A stretch of DNA of 64,000 nucleotides from NCBI RefSeq assembly GCF_025532145.1, contig NZ_ARXS01000018.1, positions 40,799-104,798 on the forward strand, given 5' to 3'. Origin of the DNA: Alloalcanivorax balearicus MACL04. GTDB taxonomy: Bacteria > Pseudomonadota > Gammaproteobacteria > Pseudomonadales > Alcanivoracaceae. Under the pieces are notes generated by a model. It was not told the DNA's origin and ran no database searches. It was given only the letters and a program-made list of their open reading frames with translations. The first letter of the stretch is position 1. The number at the start of each line of letters is the position of its first letter. A program made the translations under genes and the position numbers. Positions 9,154-18,820 of this stretch are shown one piece after another.

Positions 9154-9565
9154 TTTCCTCTTTCCTTCATCGTAGTGACTGGGAATATCCTGCTGATCTT
9201 CTCTGTGTCACAATGCGCCGCCCTGAGTCCATACGGAACCTTCTCCGGCGGGGCGGGCGAGCCCTTTGTCTTCCCGGATTATGGCTCCGGGTGATTGTCC
9301 CTGGCTCAAAGGCCCGTGATGCCGGTGGCGAACACGAGTGATCAGGTATTGGTAGTGCCTTGGCCCGCGTCCGTTATCACGCAAGCCGTTCTTCGAGTAT
9401 GGGAAAGGGGCCAGCCCGTGTCGAATAACGAACGGCAATATGTGACGGCGTGGTTAAACGGATGCCGCATATTTGACGGTTTCGTGAAAGTTCGCCTATC
9501 TCCTTGATTTAGTTGATAATTGTTTCGAGATACCAATTCGTGCAGACACCGACGAGGCATTCCCC
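9154..9565. other. Divergent intergenic region rmf / rlmKL
   Basis: About 410 bp without a convincing gene, somewhat AT-richer than its surroundings. It must hold the rmf promoter (minus strand) and the rlmKL promoter (plus strand). A TTGATTTAGTTGATAATTG stretch at 9504-9522 is the most promoter-like part for rlmKL. Short frames on both strands here have no recognisable features. Confidence 0.5.
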
Positions 9566-11677
9566 ATGGAGTTCGTGACCACTTGCCTGCCGGGCCTGGC
9601 CCCGCTGTTGGCCGAGGAACTGGTGGAGCTGGGCATATCCGTAACAGAGACCGGTAACGCCCATGTCATCATCGATGGGCGCCAGGAAGACGGCTTGCGG
9701 GTGTGCCTGTGGTCGCGCCTGGCGGAGCGTGTGCTGCTGCCGCTGGTGACCCTGGAGATCAGCGCGGAAGAAGCCCCGGAAGCGCTGGCGGCGGCGCTGG
9801 ACTGGCCAGCCCTGGTGGCGGCCGGCGCGCCCTTGTTTCTCAATCTGGAGCACGGCAAGGGCGTACGCGGTGACAACCGTATCAGCACCCGGCGGCTGGC
9901 GCGGGCACTGCCCCCGTCGTTGCGCGTCTCGGACAGTGAACTGGGGGCGTGCTGCGTCCGTGGGCGTCTGGACGAGAATCAGGCCCACTTGTGGCTGGAT
10001 CTGGCCGGCACGCCGCTGCACCGGCGCGGCTATCGCCTGGCCGGTGGCCGGGCACCGCTGCGTGAGAACCTGGCCGCGGGCGTACTGAGAGCCGGCGGCT
10101 GGCATCGCCAGGACCGTCCTTCCATGTTGCTGGATCCGTTCTGCGGTAGCGGCACCCTGCTGATCGAAGCGGCCTGGATGGCCGGCGGCGTGGCGCCCGG
10201 CGCTTTGCGTCAGGACTTCGGTTTCATGGCCTGGCGTGGGTGCCGGCGAGCGCTGTGGGAAGGGCTGCGCGAGGAGGCCGCCGCCACCTTGCAAAACCTG
10301 GCGCCGTTGCCGCCGCTGAAGGGCTTTGACGTGGACAACCGGGCGATCCAGTTCGCCATGGATAACGCCGAGCGGGCCGGGGTGCGGCGCTCGTTGCACC
10401 TGGAGCGGCGCGAGCTGGGGGCCTTGCGCCAGCGGGATCTGGGCGACACCGGCCTGCTGGTGACCAACCCGCCCTGGGGCGAGCGTCTGGAGGAGCGGGA
10501 GCGTTCCGCCTGGTTGCACGCCGGTCTTGGCCGCCTGATGGGGCAAAGGGCGCTCAACTGGACCGCGGTGTTGCTGGGTGCCGATGTCACCACCCTGGAT
10601 CGTTGCGGTATGGACCTGCAAAGCCAGCACCGCTTGCTCAACGGTCCGATGAAGAACTATATCCGCGTCTACCGGCCACGGCCGCCAGTGGCGGAGTCAC
10701 CGCTGCGGGTGGCGCCGGAGCCCGGCTTCGCGCCGCCGGAAGGGGCGGTGCCGCTGCTGAACCGGCTGCGCAAGAATGGCAAGCACCTTCGCCGTTGGCT
10801 GGAGCGTGAGGATATTCAGTCGTACCGTCTCTATGACCGTGATCTGCCGGAATTCAACGTGGCGGTGGATATCTATGGCGATCAGGCGCTGGTACAGGAA
10901 TTCAAAGCGCCGTCCACGATTGATCCGGACAAGGCGAAGGAACGTCGCCAGTGGGCGGTGAGCGCGGTGCGCTCGGCGTTGGCGGTGCATCGGGAGCAGG
11001 TTCATCTGCGCACCCGTGAGCGGCAGAAGGGGCACAGTCAGTATCAGAAGCTGGACAGCCGGGGCCAATACAAGGTGGTGCGCGAAGGGCGTGCCCATCT
11101 GCTGGTGAATCTCAATGATTATCTGGATACCGGTCTGTTCCTGGACCACCGGCCGATGCGGCTGCGGCTGGCGGAGGAGTCCGCCGGCAAGCGCGTCCTG
11201 AATCTGTTCGCCTACACCGGCGCCGCCAGTGTTCACGCCCTGGTGGGCGGCGCCCGCCGGGTGGTGACGGTGGACGCCTCGCGCCGTTATCTGGACTGGG
11301 CCGCCTGTAATCTGGCCTTGAACGGCTTTTCCAGTGACGCTCACCCGCTGGAGCGGGCGGATGTAATGAGCTGGCTGGAAACCTGCCGCGAACAGTTCGA
11401 TGTGGTGTTCTGTGATCCGCCCACGTTTTCCAATAACAAAAGCCGCCAGGACTTCGTGGTCCAGGAGCATCACGGCGAATTGATCCGCCGTATTCTCAAA
11501 CGGCTCGAGCCCGGCGGTGTCCTGTACTTCTCCTGCAACTTCCGCCGTTTCGAGCTGGATGAAAGCATTCGCCGCTGGTACCAGGTGGAAGACCTTACCC
11601 AATGGAGCACCCCGGAGGACTTTCGCCGCCACGGACTGCACCATTGCTTCGCCATCCGTCACGGGGAGACACCATGA
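9566..11677 (+). CDS. rlmKL: Bifunctional 23S rRNA methyltransferase RlmKL (m2G2445 / m7G2069)
   Basis: The 703-residue product matches the fused E. coli RlmL in length. An N-terminal THUMP-containing RNA-binding part is followed by the first methyltransferase with DPFCGSGTLLIEAAW and NPPWGERL (m2G activity). The second, RlmK-like methyltransferase carries NLFAYTGAASVHA and DPPTFSNNK (m7G activity). It modifies 23S rRNA during 50S assembly. The ATG at 9566 gives an MEFVTTCLPGLAPLLAEEL start typical of the family. Its stop overlaps the next gene by 4 bp. Confidence 0.95.
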   Translation: MEFVTTCLPGLAPLLAEELVELGISVTETGNAHVIIDGRQEDGLRVCLWSRLAERVLLPLVTLEISAEEAPEALAAALDWPALVAAGAPLFLNLEHGKGVRGDNRISTRRLARALPPSLRVSDSELGACCVRGRLDENQAHLWLDLAGTPLHRRGYRLAGGRAPLRENLAAGVLRAGGWHRQDRPSMLLDPFCGSGTLLIEAAWMAGGVAPGALRQDFGFMAWRGCRRALWEGLREEAAATLQNLAPLPPLKGFDVDNRAIQFAMDNAERAGVRRSLHLERRELGALRQRDLGDTGLLVTNPPWGERLEERERSAWLHAGLGRLMGQRALNWTAVLLGADVTTLDRCGMDLQSQHRLLNGPMKNYIRVYRPRPPVAESPLRVAPEPGFAPPEGAVPLLNRLRKNGKHLRRWLEREDIQSYRLYDRDLPEFNVAVDIYGDQALVQEFKAPSTIDPDKAKERRQWAVSAVRSALAVHREQVHLRTRERQKGHSQYQKLDSRGQYKVVREGRAHLLVNLNDYLDTGLFLDHRPMRLRLAEESAGKRVLNLFAYTGAASVHALVGGARRVVTVDASRRYLDWAACNLALNGFSSDAHPLERADVMSWLETCREQFDVVFCDPPTFSNNKSRQDFVVQEHHGELIRRILKRLEPGGVLYFSCNFRRFELDESIRRWYQVEDLTQWSTPEDFRRHGLHHCFAIRHGETP

Positions 11678-11910
11678 CCGTCACGCTTTACACCACCTTG
11701 GGATGCCATTTGTGCGAGCGGGCCCGGGATATGCTCTTGACCGTGGACCCTCTGCTGGCCATCGAGGCCGTCGATATCGCCGAGGACGACGATCTGATCG
11801 CCCGGTACGGTGAGCGTATTCCGGTCTTGCGCCGGGGGGAGCAGGAATTGGCCTGGCCATTCGGACTGCTGGACGTGCGCGCGTTTCTGATGGGGGAACG
11901 GCTGGCTTGA
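11674..11910 (+). CDS. Glutaredoxin-like thiol protein (DUF836-type)
   Basis: A 78-residue thioredoxin-fold protein beginning MTVTLYTTLGCHLCERARDM, with a CHLC redox motif at residues 11-14 and an RIPVL cis-Pro segment. Its ATGA overlap with rlmKL shows translational coupling. The open frame extends upstream to 11602 inside rlmKL, but the ATG at 11674 gives the conserved start. It probably acts as a small cytoplasmic thiol reductant; the partner is unknown. Confidence 0.88.
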   Translation: MTVTLYTTLGCHLCERARDMLLTVDPLLAIEAVDIAEDDDLIARYGERIPVLRRGEQELAWPFGLLDVRAFLMGERLA

Positions 11911-11924
11911 GGGGGCTTGGAGTG

Positions 11925-12773
11925 CTACAAGGCCGCCGGCCAATCCCGCTGCAAAAACGCCAGAGTATTGGCCAGGGTTTGTTGGGCCAGGGTTTGCGTT
12001 GTTTCGCCCCGCAGGGTCGCCACCCGTTCGCCGATCCAGGGGAGCAGGCAGGGTTCATTGCGGCGTTTTTTCGCCGGAGGTTCCGGCAGGTCCCGTGGCA
12101 ACAGGTAAGGGGCGTCGGTTTCCAGCAGCAGCCGATTGCCGGGAATATGCGGCACCAGCTCGGCCAGTTGCCGGCCGCGCCGTTCGTCGCAGACCCAGCC
12201 GGTGATGCCGATGAAGCAATCCAGGTCCAGATAGTCGAACAGGGGCCGGCGCTGATCAGTGAAACAGTGCACCACGACAGCGGGTAAACGGTCCCGCCAG
12301 GCCTTGAGCATGGGCAGGAAGCGATCGTGGGCGTCCCGCTGATGCAAAAACACCGGCTTGTTCAGCCCGGCGGCCAGTGCCAGCTGCGCTTCGAACGCCT
12401 TTTCCTGATCCGGGCGCGGGGAGAAATCCCGGTTAAAGTCCAGGCCCATCTCACCAGCCGCCGCCACCGCGGGTTGCTCCAGCAGCTCTTTCAATTCCGA
12501 CAGGACCCCGTCGTTACAGAAGCGGGCACTATGCGGATGCAGGCCGGCGGTACAGAGCAGGCCCTGATCGGGGTAGCGTTGGCACAGCGCCAGTGCCTGC
12601 CGGGATTCCTCGACGTTGGTGCCGGTCAGCAGCAGGCGGCTGACGCCAGCCTGCCGGGCCCGTTGCAGTACCGCTTCACGGTCGTCGGCGAACTGGCGAT
12701 CGGTGAGGTTGACGCCGATATCCGCCCATTCACATTCACTGGAGGGGAACTCACTGGATTCCGGCATACTCAT
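11925..12773 (-). CDS. tatD: TatD family metal-dependent DNase
   Basis: A TIM-barrel hydrolase of 282 residues. Despite its name it is a DNase/quality-control nuclease, not a Tat translocase part. ADIGVNLTDRQF, HPHSARF, GEMGLDFNRDF, FLHQRDAHDRF, HCFTD, GITGWVCDERRG and ETDAPYLLPRDL follow E. coli TatD closely. Like that protein it has GVNL in place of the HxH found in other family members. The ATG at 12773 overlaps the DUF1499 stop (ATGA). A second ATG two codons on is possible. Confidence 0.93.
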   Translation of the reverse strand: MSMPESSEFPSSECEWADIGVNLTDRQFADDREAVLQRARQAGVSRLLLTGTNVEESRQALALCQRYPDQGLLCTAGLHPHSARFCNDGVLSELKELLEQPAVAAAGEMGLDFNRDFSPRPDQEKAFEAQLALAAGLNKPVFLHQRDAHDRFLPMLKAWRDRLPAVVVHCFTDQRRPLFDYLDLDCFIGITGWVCDERRGRQLAELVPHIPGNRLLLETDAPYLLPRDLPEPPAKKRRNEPCLLPWIGERVATLRGETTQTLAQQTLANTLAFLQRDWPAAL

Positions 12774-13351
12774 CCGGCGCCTTGCCCCTGCGCCGGTGTC
12801 AGGCCGCCCAGCCGTTCCTCAAGCCGCTCACGCAGATCCTCCACCCGGCGCCGGTTGGCGCCGAAATCGTAGTATCCGACCCGGGAGGCGGAGCGCACTT
12901 CAATACCGCCGTTCTCGTGCACATAGAAAGTGACGTCATCAACGAAGCGAAGTACGCGGCTGGTGAAGCGGGCCTGCAAGCGGGCCGGGCCCACCTGTTC
13001 GAAACTGACACGGGGCAGGGTGGCCAGCACTGCGCTCAGCAGTTTTAGACTGCCGGCACGATCGGCGTAGCCGGGAAGAGGCGCCACCCGATGCCGTTCA
13101 TCCGTGGCCAGGCTGGACACGCAATTGGGCGAGGACGGGCAGGGCGCTAGCAAACGGGTGTCGTTCATGGCAAAGCTACTCAGCAATAACAAACCACAGG
13201 CACAGAGAACACGGCGGACATGCCGTGAGAGAACCCGTGATGCGCCCCCGGCGCTTGGCATCCGCTGGGACGCCCGACCCTCCCTGGCACGTCGACTGGT
13301 GTCGCCGTTATCACTGTACTTCTTATCCTTGGTCCTGACCGTCCTGTTCAT
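12770..13351 (-). CDS. DUF1499 family protein with N-terminal membrane anchor
   Basis: Up to 193 residues. The conserved CPSSPNCVSSLA motif opens the DUF1499 domain, preceded by a hydrophobic segment (LCACGLLLLSSFAM) that is a signal or anchor. DUF1499 proteins are found at the envelope or membranes; their function is not settled. The start is uncertain: the first ATG gives a very basic N-terminal stretch with a weak ribosome site, and the ATG at 13261 would give 163 residues. It overlaps tatD by 4 bp. Confidence 0.75.
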   Translation of the reverse strand: MNRTVRTKDKKYSDNGDTSRRAREGRASQRMPSAGGASRVLSRHVRRVLCACGLLLLSSFAMNDTRLLAPCPSSPNCVSSLATDERHRVAPLPGYADRAGSLKLLSAVLATLPRVSFEQVGPARLQARFTSRVLRFVDDVTFYVHENGGIEVRSASRVGYYDFGANRRRVEDLRERLEERLGGLTPAQGQGAG

Positions 13352-13537
13352 GGAGGCTCTGTCTCAGGGTACGTCTCAGAGTGCTTCCATGGCGTCTACG
13401 GAAGGTCATGGCCTTTCATTCCCTGGCCATCAATGTGGCGACAACAGGACCACAGGTGCCATGGAGAAAACGCAAATGCGTGCGTAGTCTAACCGGCACT
13501 AATGCATTTTGTCTCTTCGGGGGCGGCAAACGGCCGC

Positions 13538-14152
13538 TTAATGCGCGTTCGGGTCGCGGATCAGGCCGACGAACACGCCTTCGATGATCAACTGATCCGC
13601 GGGCACCTGGATCGGTTCGTAGTCTTCGTTGGCCGGCAACAAGGTGGCGTCGGATTTGTTCAGCCTCAGTGTCTTCACCGTCACTTCCTCGCCGATGCGG
13701 GCGACCACGATTTCACCGGAACGGGCCGTTTCGCTCTTGCGCACGGCGATCAGGTCGCCGTCGAAAATGCCGGCGTCGACCATGCTGTCGCCCTGCACCT
13801 TGAGCAGGTAGGTGGGCCGTTGACGAAACAGTCCGCGCGGCACCGGTACCGTGCGCTGCACGTTTTCCACCGCCTCGATCGGGGTGCCGGCGGCCACCTT
13901 GCCCACCACCGGCAATTCGTCCTCGTCGCCGAGGGAGGACTCCAGGAGCTGAATGCCGCGGGAGCGGTCGCTGTGCAGGCGGATATAGCCCTTGCGCTCC
14001 AGCGCCCGCAGGTGATCGGAGGCGGCGTTCTTGGACTGGAACCCCATTCGTTCGGCGATTTCCGCCCGGGTGGGGGCCATGCCGGTGTCCGCCTGTGAAT
14101 CACGGATGCAATCCAGCACCTGCTGCTGGCGGAGGGTCAGTTTGCTGCTCAT
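13538..14152 (-). CDS. lexA: LexA SOS repressor
   Basis: A 204-residue repressor and self-cleaving serine protease. The winged-helix N-terminus (LTLRQQQVLDCIRDSQ..., TRAEIAERMGFQS) is followed by the Ala88-Gly89 cleavage site (KVAAGTPI), catalytic Ser123 (GDSMVDAGIF) and Lys160 (EEVTVKTL). The frame runs upstream to 14278, but ATG at 14152 is the family start and follows AGGAGA. An SOS box lies 37 bp upstream, so it is autoregulated. No sulA-like inhibitor gene is adjacent, unlike in Pseudomonas. Confidence 0.96.
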   Translation of the reverse strand: MSSKLTLRQQQVLDCIRDSQADTGMAPTRAEIAERMGFQSKNAASDHLRALERKGYIRLHSDRSRGIQLLESSLGDEDELPVVGKVAAGTPIEAVENVQRTVPVPRGLFRQRPTYLLKVQGDSMVDAGIFDGDLIAVRKSETARSGEIVVARIGEEVTVKTLRLNKSDATLLPANEDYEPIQVPADQLIIEGVFVGLIRDPNAH

Positions 14153-14188
14153 GTCGGTCTCCTGTGGGTCGCCACAACGGGAATGGCA

Positions 14189-14208
14189 TACTGGTAATAC
14201 GAACAGTA
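14189..14208 (-). promoter_or_regulatory. LexA box (SOS operator) of lexA
   Basis: TACTG-N10-CAGTA, with an AT-rich spacer, is a 20-bp match to the gammaproteobacterial SOS box. It lies 37 bp upstream of the lexA start, where it would overlap the promoter. It is the only good SOS box I noticed in the window. Confidence 0.85.
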
Positions 14209-14336
14209 CAATATGTCCAGTGTTTTTGTCATCCCCGATGTTGTTACAAGGCGCTCTCCGCTCGCCTTGCACGGCCATCCGGGCTAGGCTATGCGCTCGG
14301 CGCTTCCCGGGGGGGAGGCGTCGTCGTGGCGCTGTA

Positions 14337-14456
14337 TTCGCTGCTAAAGCAGCTTCCCACGGAAGGGCTACGGAGCCGCTGTAGGAGCTTGCCCTGCAAG
14401 CCGATAGCGCTGCATTCCAGGAATTCGCTTGCAGGGCAAACGCCTACAGCAGCCAT
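14337..14456. repeat. REP-like cluster upstream of a cyclic-nucleotide-binding gene
   Basis: Three REP units: a single at 14337-14361 (TTCGCTGCTAAAGCAGCTTC with a CCCAC tail) and a facing pair, with arms at 14372-14400 and 14423-14454 built around GCTTGCCCTGC / GCAGGGCAA. It lies between divergent lexA and the gene at 14494, so it may affect supercoiling or transcript ends rather than termination of both genes. Confidence 0.8.
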
Positions 14457-14493
14457 TTCAGCGAATGGTGGGGCTGCTGTGATTGGGGGGGAA

Positions 14494-15156
14494 ATGAAGC
14501 AGGCCGAGTGGCAACGTTCTCAGCAGGCGCGGGTGGAGTCGTTACTTTCCGGCGTGCCGTTTTTCAATGAAGTATCCCGTGACGATGCCGACCAGCGAGC
14601 CTTGTTGCTGGCCGGGACCCGGATTCTTGAAGCCGCGCCGGGCGAGGTGGTGATTCGGGCCGGTGCCGAGGCCAGCGGGCTCTATTTTCTGCTGCGTGGA
14701 GAGCTGTGGGTGCTTGGCGAGGGCACACCGCCGCCAGTGGTGTACCGGGTGTCTCCGGGGGAGGTGTTTGGCGCTTTGTCCCTGCTGCAGGCGACGCCGC
14801 GCAGCGCCACCTTGAAGGTGGCGGAAAAAGTGGCGGAGGGAGACCGGGCGAAACCGGCGGTGCTGGCGCGCTTGTCGTTCGCCGATTTCGATGAGCCGCG
14901 GGTGGCGTTATTCAGTCTTGCAACCCGCCTGGCGCTGTTTCACATGCTGGTGCATCAGATTCGCTGGGCGGTGGAGGTGCAGCGCCTGGCGGCGCCGGAC
15001 GCGGAACTGGAGGCGGCCCTGCGCAAGATCCCGGTTTATCAGGGCGAGAAGGAAACCGCACAGGAACTGGCGGCGCTGCGTGAACAGGCGCGGGAGCTGG
15101 CGGCACTGTTATGCCGCTGGAACGACCATCCCCGTGCCGGGCCGGCAATGACGTGA
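14494..15156 (+). CDS. Cyclic-nucleotide-binding domain protein without DNA-binding domain
   Basis: A 220-residue protein. Residues ~20-125 are a cyclic-nucleotide-binding fold (GEVVIRAGAEASGLYFLLRGEL, then GEVFGALSLLQATPRSATL). The C-terminal third is helical and charged and is not a helix-turn-helix. The start is the ATG after GGGGGGGAA at 14486-14492; the upstream open frame crosses a REP cluster and is not coding. Role unknown. It is one of two proteins in the window with this fold, the other being the rhodanese fusion at 1299. Confidence 0.8.
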   Translation: MKQAEWQRSQQARVESLLSGVPFFNEVSRDDADQRALLLAGTRILEAAPGEVVIRAGAEASGLYFLLRGELWVLGEGTPPPVVYRVSPGEVFGALSLLQATPRSATLKVAEKVAEGDRAKPAVLARLSFADFDEPRVALFSLATRLALFHMLVHQIRWAVEVQRLAAPDAELEAALRKIPVYQGEKETAQELAALREQARELAALLCRWNDHPRAGPAMT

Positions 15157-15227
15157 CGGATTAACCCGGCCAGGCTGGTGGCCAGGCTATCGCATGATTC
15201 GCGGGCTGGTGAGGCTGGCCGGAGCCG

Positions 15228-15686
15228 TCAGTCCGCTTTCTTGTCCTTGCGCTGGACTTTCACCGCCAGCACATCGCAATGGGCTCCGGGCACCAGGCCG
15301 CGGGCAGTGGAGCCCAGCAGCAGAGCCAGGCCGCTACGGGTGTGGCTGCCCACCACGATCAGATCCACGCCCAGCGCATCGGCCTTGTCGACGATGGTCT
15401 TTTCGATGGAACCCAGCTCCACGTGGATGCGATCCTCGCCGATCTGGTACTGACGGGCGTATTCCAGGGCGGTTTCGCGGGCCTGCTTGACCAGACCGCT
15501 TTGCAGGTCGGTGACGTCCATGGGCACGTCCGCCCCATAGGCCAGGGCCAGCGGCTCGATCACATGAATCAGGTGCAACTCGCCGGTGGCGTTACCTTCC
15601 AGCACCCCGGCGGCACGGCACAGGATGTCGGCGGACTCGTCACTGCAATCGATGGCGACAAGAATTCTTTGATACGGAGCAGTCAC
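15228..15686 (-). CDS. Universal stress protein, UspA family
   Basis: A 152-residue single-domain Usp. RILVAIDCSDES opens the fold, and the C-terminal DLIVVGSHTRSGLALLLGSTARGLV matches the nucleotide-binding GX2GX9G(S/T) region of ATP-binding members. The start is GTG at 15686, preceded by GAGGGAG; the open frame extends upstream but that sequence looks non-coding. Probably a cytoplasmic stress-survival protein. It converges on the cyclic-nucleotide-binding gene and is divergent from topA. Confidence 0.9.
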   Translation of the reverse strand: MTAPYQRILVAIDCSDESADILCRAAGVLEGNATGELHLIHVIEPLALAYGADVPMDVTDLQSGLVKQARETALEYARQYQIGEDRIHVELGSIEKTIVDKADALGVDLIVVGSHTRSGLALLLGSTARGLVPGAHCDVLAVKVQRKDKKAD

Positions 15687-15902
15687 GGCGATCTCCCTCG
15701 AACGCTTTTCACCGAGTATAGCCCGCTCCCGGGAAGCGGTCGATTGATGCTGATCAAGGCCCGCCCGGCGGGTGATCCGGCCCGGGCGGGAGCGGTTCGC
15801 CGAAAGCCATGGACAGCCCCCCTGGGAGGCGCAAAAAAAGGATTGTACCACCCCGAAGCTTGACCGGACGTTAGCGCCGCTGTCTAAATAGGCGCCCCTG
15901 AG

Positions 15903-15923
15903 GGCCCCCGAAACGGGGCCTGG
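15903..15923 (+). promoter_or_regulatory. GC-rich hairpin in the topA leader
   Basis: GGCCCC and GGGGCC arms flank a six-base loop about 70 bp before topA. It could be a leader structure or supercoil-sensitive element; there is no U-tract. Confidence 0.3.
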
Positions 15924-15993
15924 ACATCGTATCCGGCCGGGGAAGGCCGGATCGACCGACTTCTCGGTAATTCAGTTGTGGGTGACGAACGTA

Positions 15994-18720
15994 ATGGGTA
16001 AGTCCCTGGTAATTGTGGAGTCGCCGGCCAAGGCGAAAACCATTAACCGCTATTTGGGCGATGACTTCATCGTCAAGTCCAGTGTGGGCCACGTGCGCGA
16101 TCTGCCGGTCAGCGGCGGTGGCAAGAAGTCCACGCCCCAGGAACGGGCCAAGGAGGCGGCCTATACCCGTTCGCTGCCAAAGGAAGAGCGCGAGGCCTAT
16201 AAAAAGAAGAAAGCGCAGTCTCAGCTGATCAACCGCATGGGGGTGGACCCGGAGCACGGTTGGAAGGCGCACTACGAGATCCTGCCCGGCAAGGAAAAGG
16301 TCATTGACGAACTCAAGCGCCTGGCCGTCAACGCCGAGCGCATCTATCTGGCCACTGACTTGGACCGCGAAGGGGAGGCCATTGCCTGGCACCTGCGTGA
16401 GGTGATCGGCGGCGACGATGAGCGTTTCGACCGGGTGGTGTTCAACGAGATCACCAAGAAGGCGATCCAGGCCGCGTTCCAGGAACCGGGCAAGCTGGAT
16501 ATGAGCCGGGTGGAAGCCCAGCAGGCACGCCGTTTCCTCGATCGGGTGGTGGGGTTCATGATCTCACCGCTGCTGTGGGAAAAGATCGCCCGCGGCCTGT
16601 CCGCCGGCCGGGTTCAGTCGGTGGCGGTGGAACTGGTGGTGGAGCGCGAACGGGAAATCCGTGCGTTCACCCCGGAGGAATTCTGGGAGCTGCACGCCGA
16701 CACTCACGACAGCAAGCAGAAAGCGGATGAGCTGCGTCTGCAGGTGGCTCGCCACCAGGGCGAAAACTTCCGCCCGAACAACGGCGAGGATGCGGAGCGC
16801 CACCGCGAGGCCCTGCGCCGCGCTGGCCAGCTGACCATTTCCCAGCGCGAGGAGCGGCCGACCCGCTCCAAACCCTCGGCGCCGTTTATTACCTCCACTC
16901 TGCAGCAGGCGGCGAGTACCCGTCTGGGTTTCGGGGTGAAGAAAACCATGATGATGGCCCAGCGTCTCTACGAAGCCGGCCATATCACCTACATGCGTAC
17001 CGATTCCACCAACCTGAGCGCGGACGCGGTGACGGCGTGCCGGGCCTGGATCGACGACAAGCTGGGCGAGAAATATCTGCCGGCGAAACCGCTGTCCTAT
17101 TCCAGCAAGGAAGGCGCCCAGGAGGCCCACGAAGCGATCCGGCCTTCCGATGTCAATCGCACCTCCGAGTCGCTCAAGGACATGGAACGCGACGCCCAGC
17201 GCCTCTACGAATTGATCCGCCGCCAGTTCATCGCCTGCCAGATGCCGCCGGCGGAATACCTGAGCACCACGCTGACCGCCGAGGCGGACGGCTACGAACT
17301 CAAGGCCAAGGGCCGCATCATGAAGTTCGACGGCTGGACCCGGATCCTGCCGCCAGCGGCGCGCAAGGGGCAGGAAGACACGGTACTGCCGGACCTCAAG
17401 CAGGGCGACGTGCTGGTCATCGATCAGGTGGATGCGACCCAGCATTTCACCAAGCCGCCGGCCCGTTACACCGAGGCCAGTCTGGTCAAGGAACTGGAAA
17501 AACGCGGCATTGGCCGGCCTTCCACCTACGCCTCGATCATTTCCACGATCCAGGATCGCGGTTATGTGCGGCAGGAAAGCCGCCGTTTTTACGCGGAGAA
17601 AATGGGCGACATCGTCACCGATCGCCTGGTGGAAAGTTTCCCCAATCTGATGGATTACAACTTCACCGCGCGAATGGAGGAAACCCTCGACGAGATCGCC
17701 GAGGGCAAACGTCACTGGCGCGATGTGCTCAACGATTTTTACCAGGATTTCCAGGCCAAGCTGGATGCCGCCCAAGGCGAAGGCAGCGGCAAGCAGGCCA
17801 AGGGCGGCATGCGCGCCAATCTGCCCACGGACACCGACATCGCCTGTCCCACCTGTGGCCGTCCGATGCAGATCCGTACCGGCTCCACCGGGGTCTTCCT
17901 GGGGTGCTCCGGTTACAGCCTGCCGCCCAAGGAACGCTGCACCGCCACGCTCAATCTGCTTCCCGGCGAGGAGGCGGTGCGGGCCGACGATGACGAGGCG
18001 GAAACCCAGGAACTGCGCCGCAAAAAGCGCTGCCCGAAATGCGGCACGGCGATGGAATCCTTCCTCATCGACGAGAAACGCAAGCTGCACGTCTGCGGTA
18101 ACAACCCGGATTGCGACGGCTATGTAGTAGAGCAGGGCGAGTTCCGTATCAAGGGCTACGACGGTCCGACCCTGGAGTGTGAAAAGTGCGGCAGTGAGAT
18201 GCAGCTGCGCACCGGCCGGTTCGGCAAATTCTTCAAATGCACCAATGATGACTGTGGCAACACCCGCAAGCTGCTGAAGAACGGCGAACCGGCACCACCC
18301 CGCGCCGATCCGATCCCCATGCCGCATCTCAAGTGCGAGAAAGTGGACGATCACTACCTGCTGCGCGACGGTGCTTCCGGCCTGTTCCTGGCCGCCAGCA
18401 AGTTCCCCAAGAACCGGGAAACGCGGGCGCCGCTGGTGGAGGAAATCCAGTCCGTGGCGGAGCAACTGGATCCCAAACACCGTTATCTCGCGCAAGCGCC
18501 CGGCGAGGACGCCGAGGGCCGCAAGGCGATACTGCGCTACAGCCGCAAGGCGAAGGAGCAGTATGTGATGACCGAGGAAGAGGGCAAGCCCACCGGCTGG
18601 TATGCCTTCTATCGGGACGGCAAGTGGGAAGTGGAAGAGAAGAAAGCCGCACCGAAGAAGAAGGCGGCGGCGAAGAAGAAAACCGCCGCCAGGAAGAAGG
18701 CCGCCGCTCGCAGATCATGA
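15994..18720 (+). CDS. topA: DNA topoisomerase I (type IA)
   Basis: Relaxes negative supercoils. The 908-residue product starts [17 protein letters not shown] (Toprim domain); the catalytic Tyr is at 333 in [10 protein letters not shown]. Three C4 zinc-finger repeats follow in the C-terminal third ([24 protein letters not shown]), and the protein ends in a Lys/Ala-rich basic tail. The ATG at 15994 is chosen over the upstream TTG at 15976 because it gives the family start. An unstructured Lys-rich tail of this kind is known in other bacterial TopA proteins and aids DNA contact. Confidence 0.96.
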   Translation: MGKSLVIVESPAKAKTINRYLGDDFIVKSSVGHVRDLPVSGGGKKSTPQERAKEAAYTRSLPKEEREAYKKKKAQSQLINRMGVDPEHGWKAHYEILPGKEKVIDELKRLAVNAERIYLATDLDREGEAIAWHLREVIGGDDERFDRVVFNEITKKAIQAAFQEPGKLDMSRVEAQQARRFLDRVVGFMISPLLWEKIARGLSAGRVQSVAVELVVEREREIRAFTPEEFWELHADTHDSKQKADELRLQVARHQGENFRPNNGEDAERHREALRRAGQLTISQREERPTRSKPSAPFITSTLQQAASTRLGFGVKKTMMMAQRLYEAGHITYMRTDSTNLSADAVTACRAWIDDKLGEKYLPAKPLSYSSKEGAQEAHEAIRPSDVNRTSESLKDMERDAQRLYELIRRQFIACQMPPAEYLSTTLTAEADGYELKAKGRIMKFDGWTRILPPAARKGQEDTVLPDLKQGDVLVIDQVDATQHFTKPPARYTEASLVKELEKRGIGRPSTYASIISTIQDRGYVRQESRRFYAEKMGDIVTDRLVESFPNLMDYNFTARMEETLDEIAEGKRHWRDVLNDFYQDFQAKLDAAQGEGSGKQAKGGMRANLPTDTDIACPTCGRPMQIRTGSTGVFLGCSGYSLPPKERCTATLNLLPGEEAVRADDDEAETQELRRKKRCPKCGTAMESFLIDEKRKLHVCGNNPDCDGYVVEQGEFRIKGYDGPTLECEKCGSEMQLRTGRFGKFFKCTNDDCGNTRKLLKNGEPAPPRADPIPMPHLKCEKVDDHYLLRDGASGLFLAASKFPKNRETRAPLVEEIQSVAEQLDPKHRYLAQAPGEDAEGRKAILRYSRKAKEQYVMTEEEGKPTGWYAFYRDGKWEVEEKKAAPKKKAAAKKKTAARKKAAARRS

Positions 18721-18733
18721 AACAGCGCGGCCC

Positions 18734-18808
18734 TCTTCGCCAGCAAGCTGGCTTCCCACAGCGGCTTCGTCGTTCTCTTTGTGGGAAGCTGGCTTTAGCA
18801 GCGAATAG
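18734..18808. repeat. REP-like inverted pair between topA and the next gene
   Basis: A facing REP pair of a variant type. The left unit has GCCAGCAAGCTGGC with a TTCCCACAG tail; the right unit, on the opposite strand, has GCTGCTAAAGCCAGC with a TTCCCACA tail. It may separate topA from the downstream gene. Confidence 0.8.
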
Positions 18809-18820
18809 CCGGAGATAACC

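Noticed and set aside
9295..9507. Possible 70-codon gene upstream of rlmKL
   Set aside because: No ribosome site or similarity, and it lies in a promoter-like, AT-richer gap.
13521..13541. Terminator of lexA
   Set aside because: A GCGGC/GCCGC hairpin overlaps the stop codon but no U-tract follows on the minus strand.
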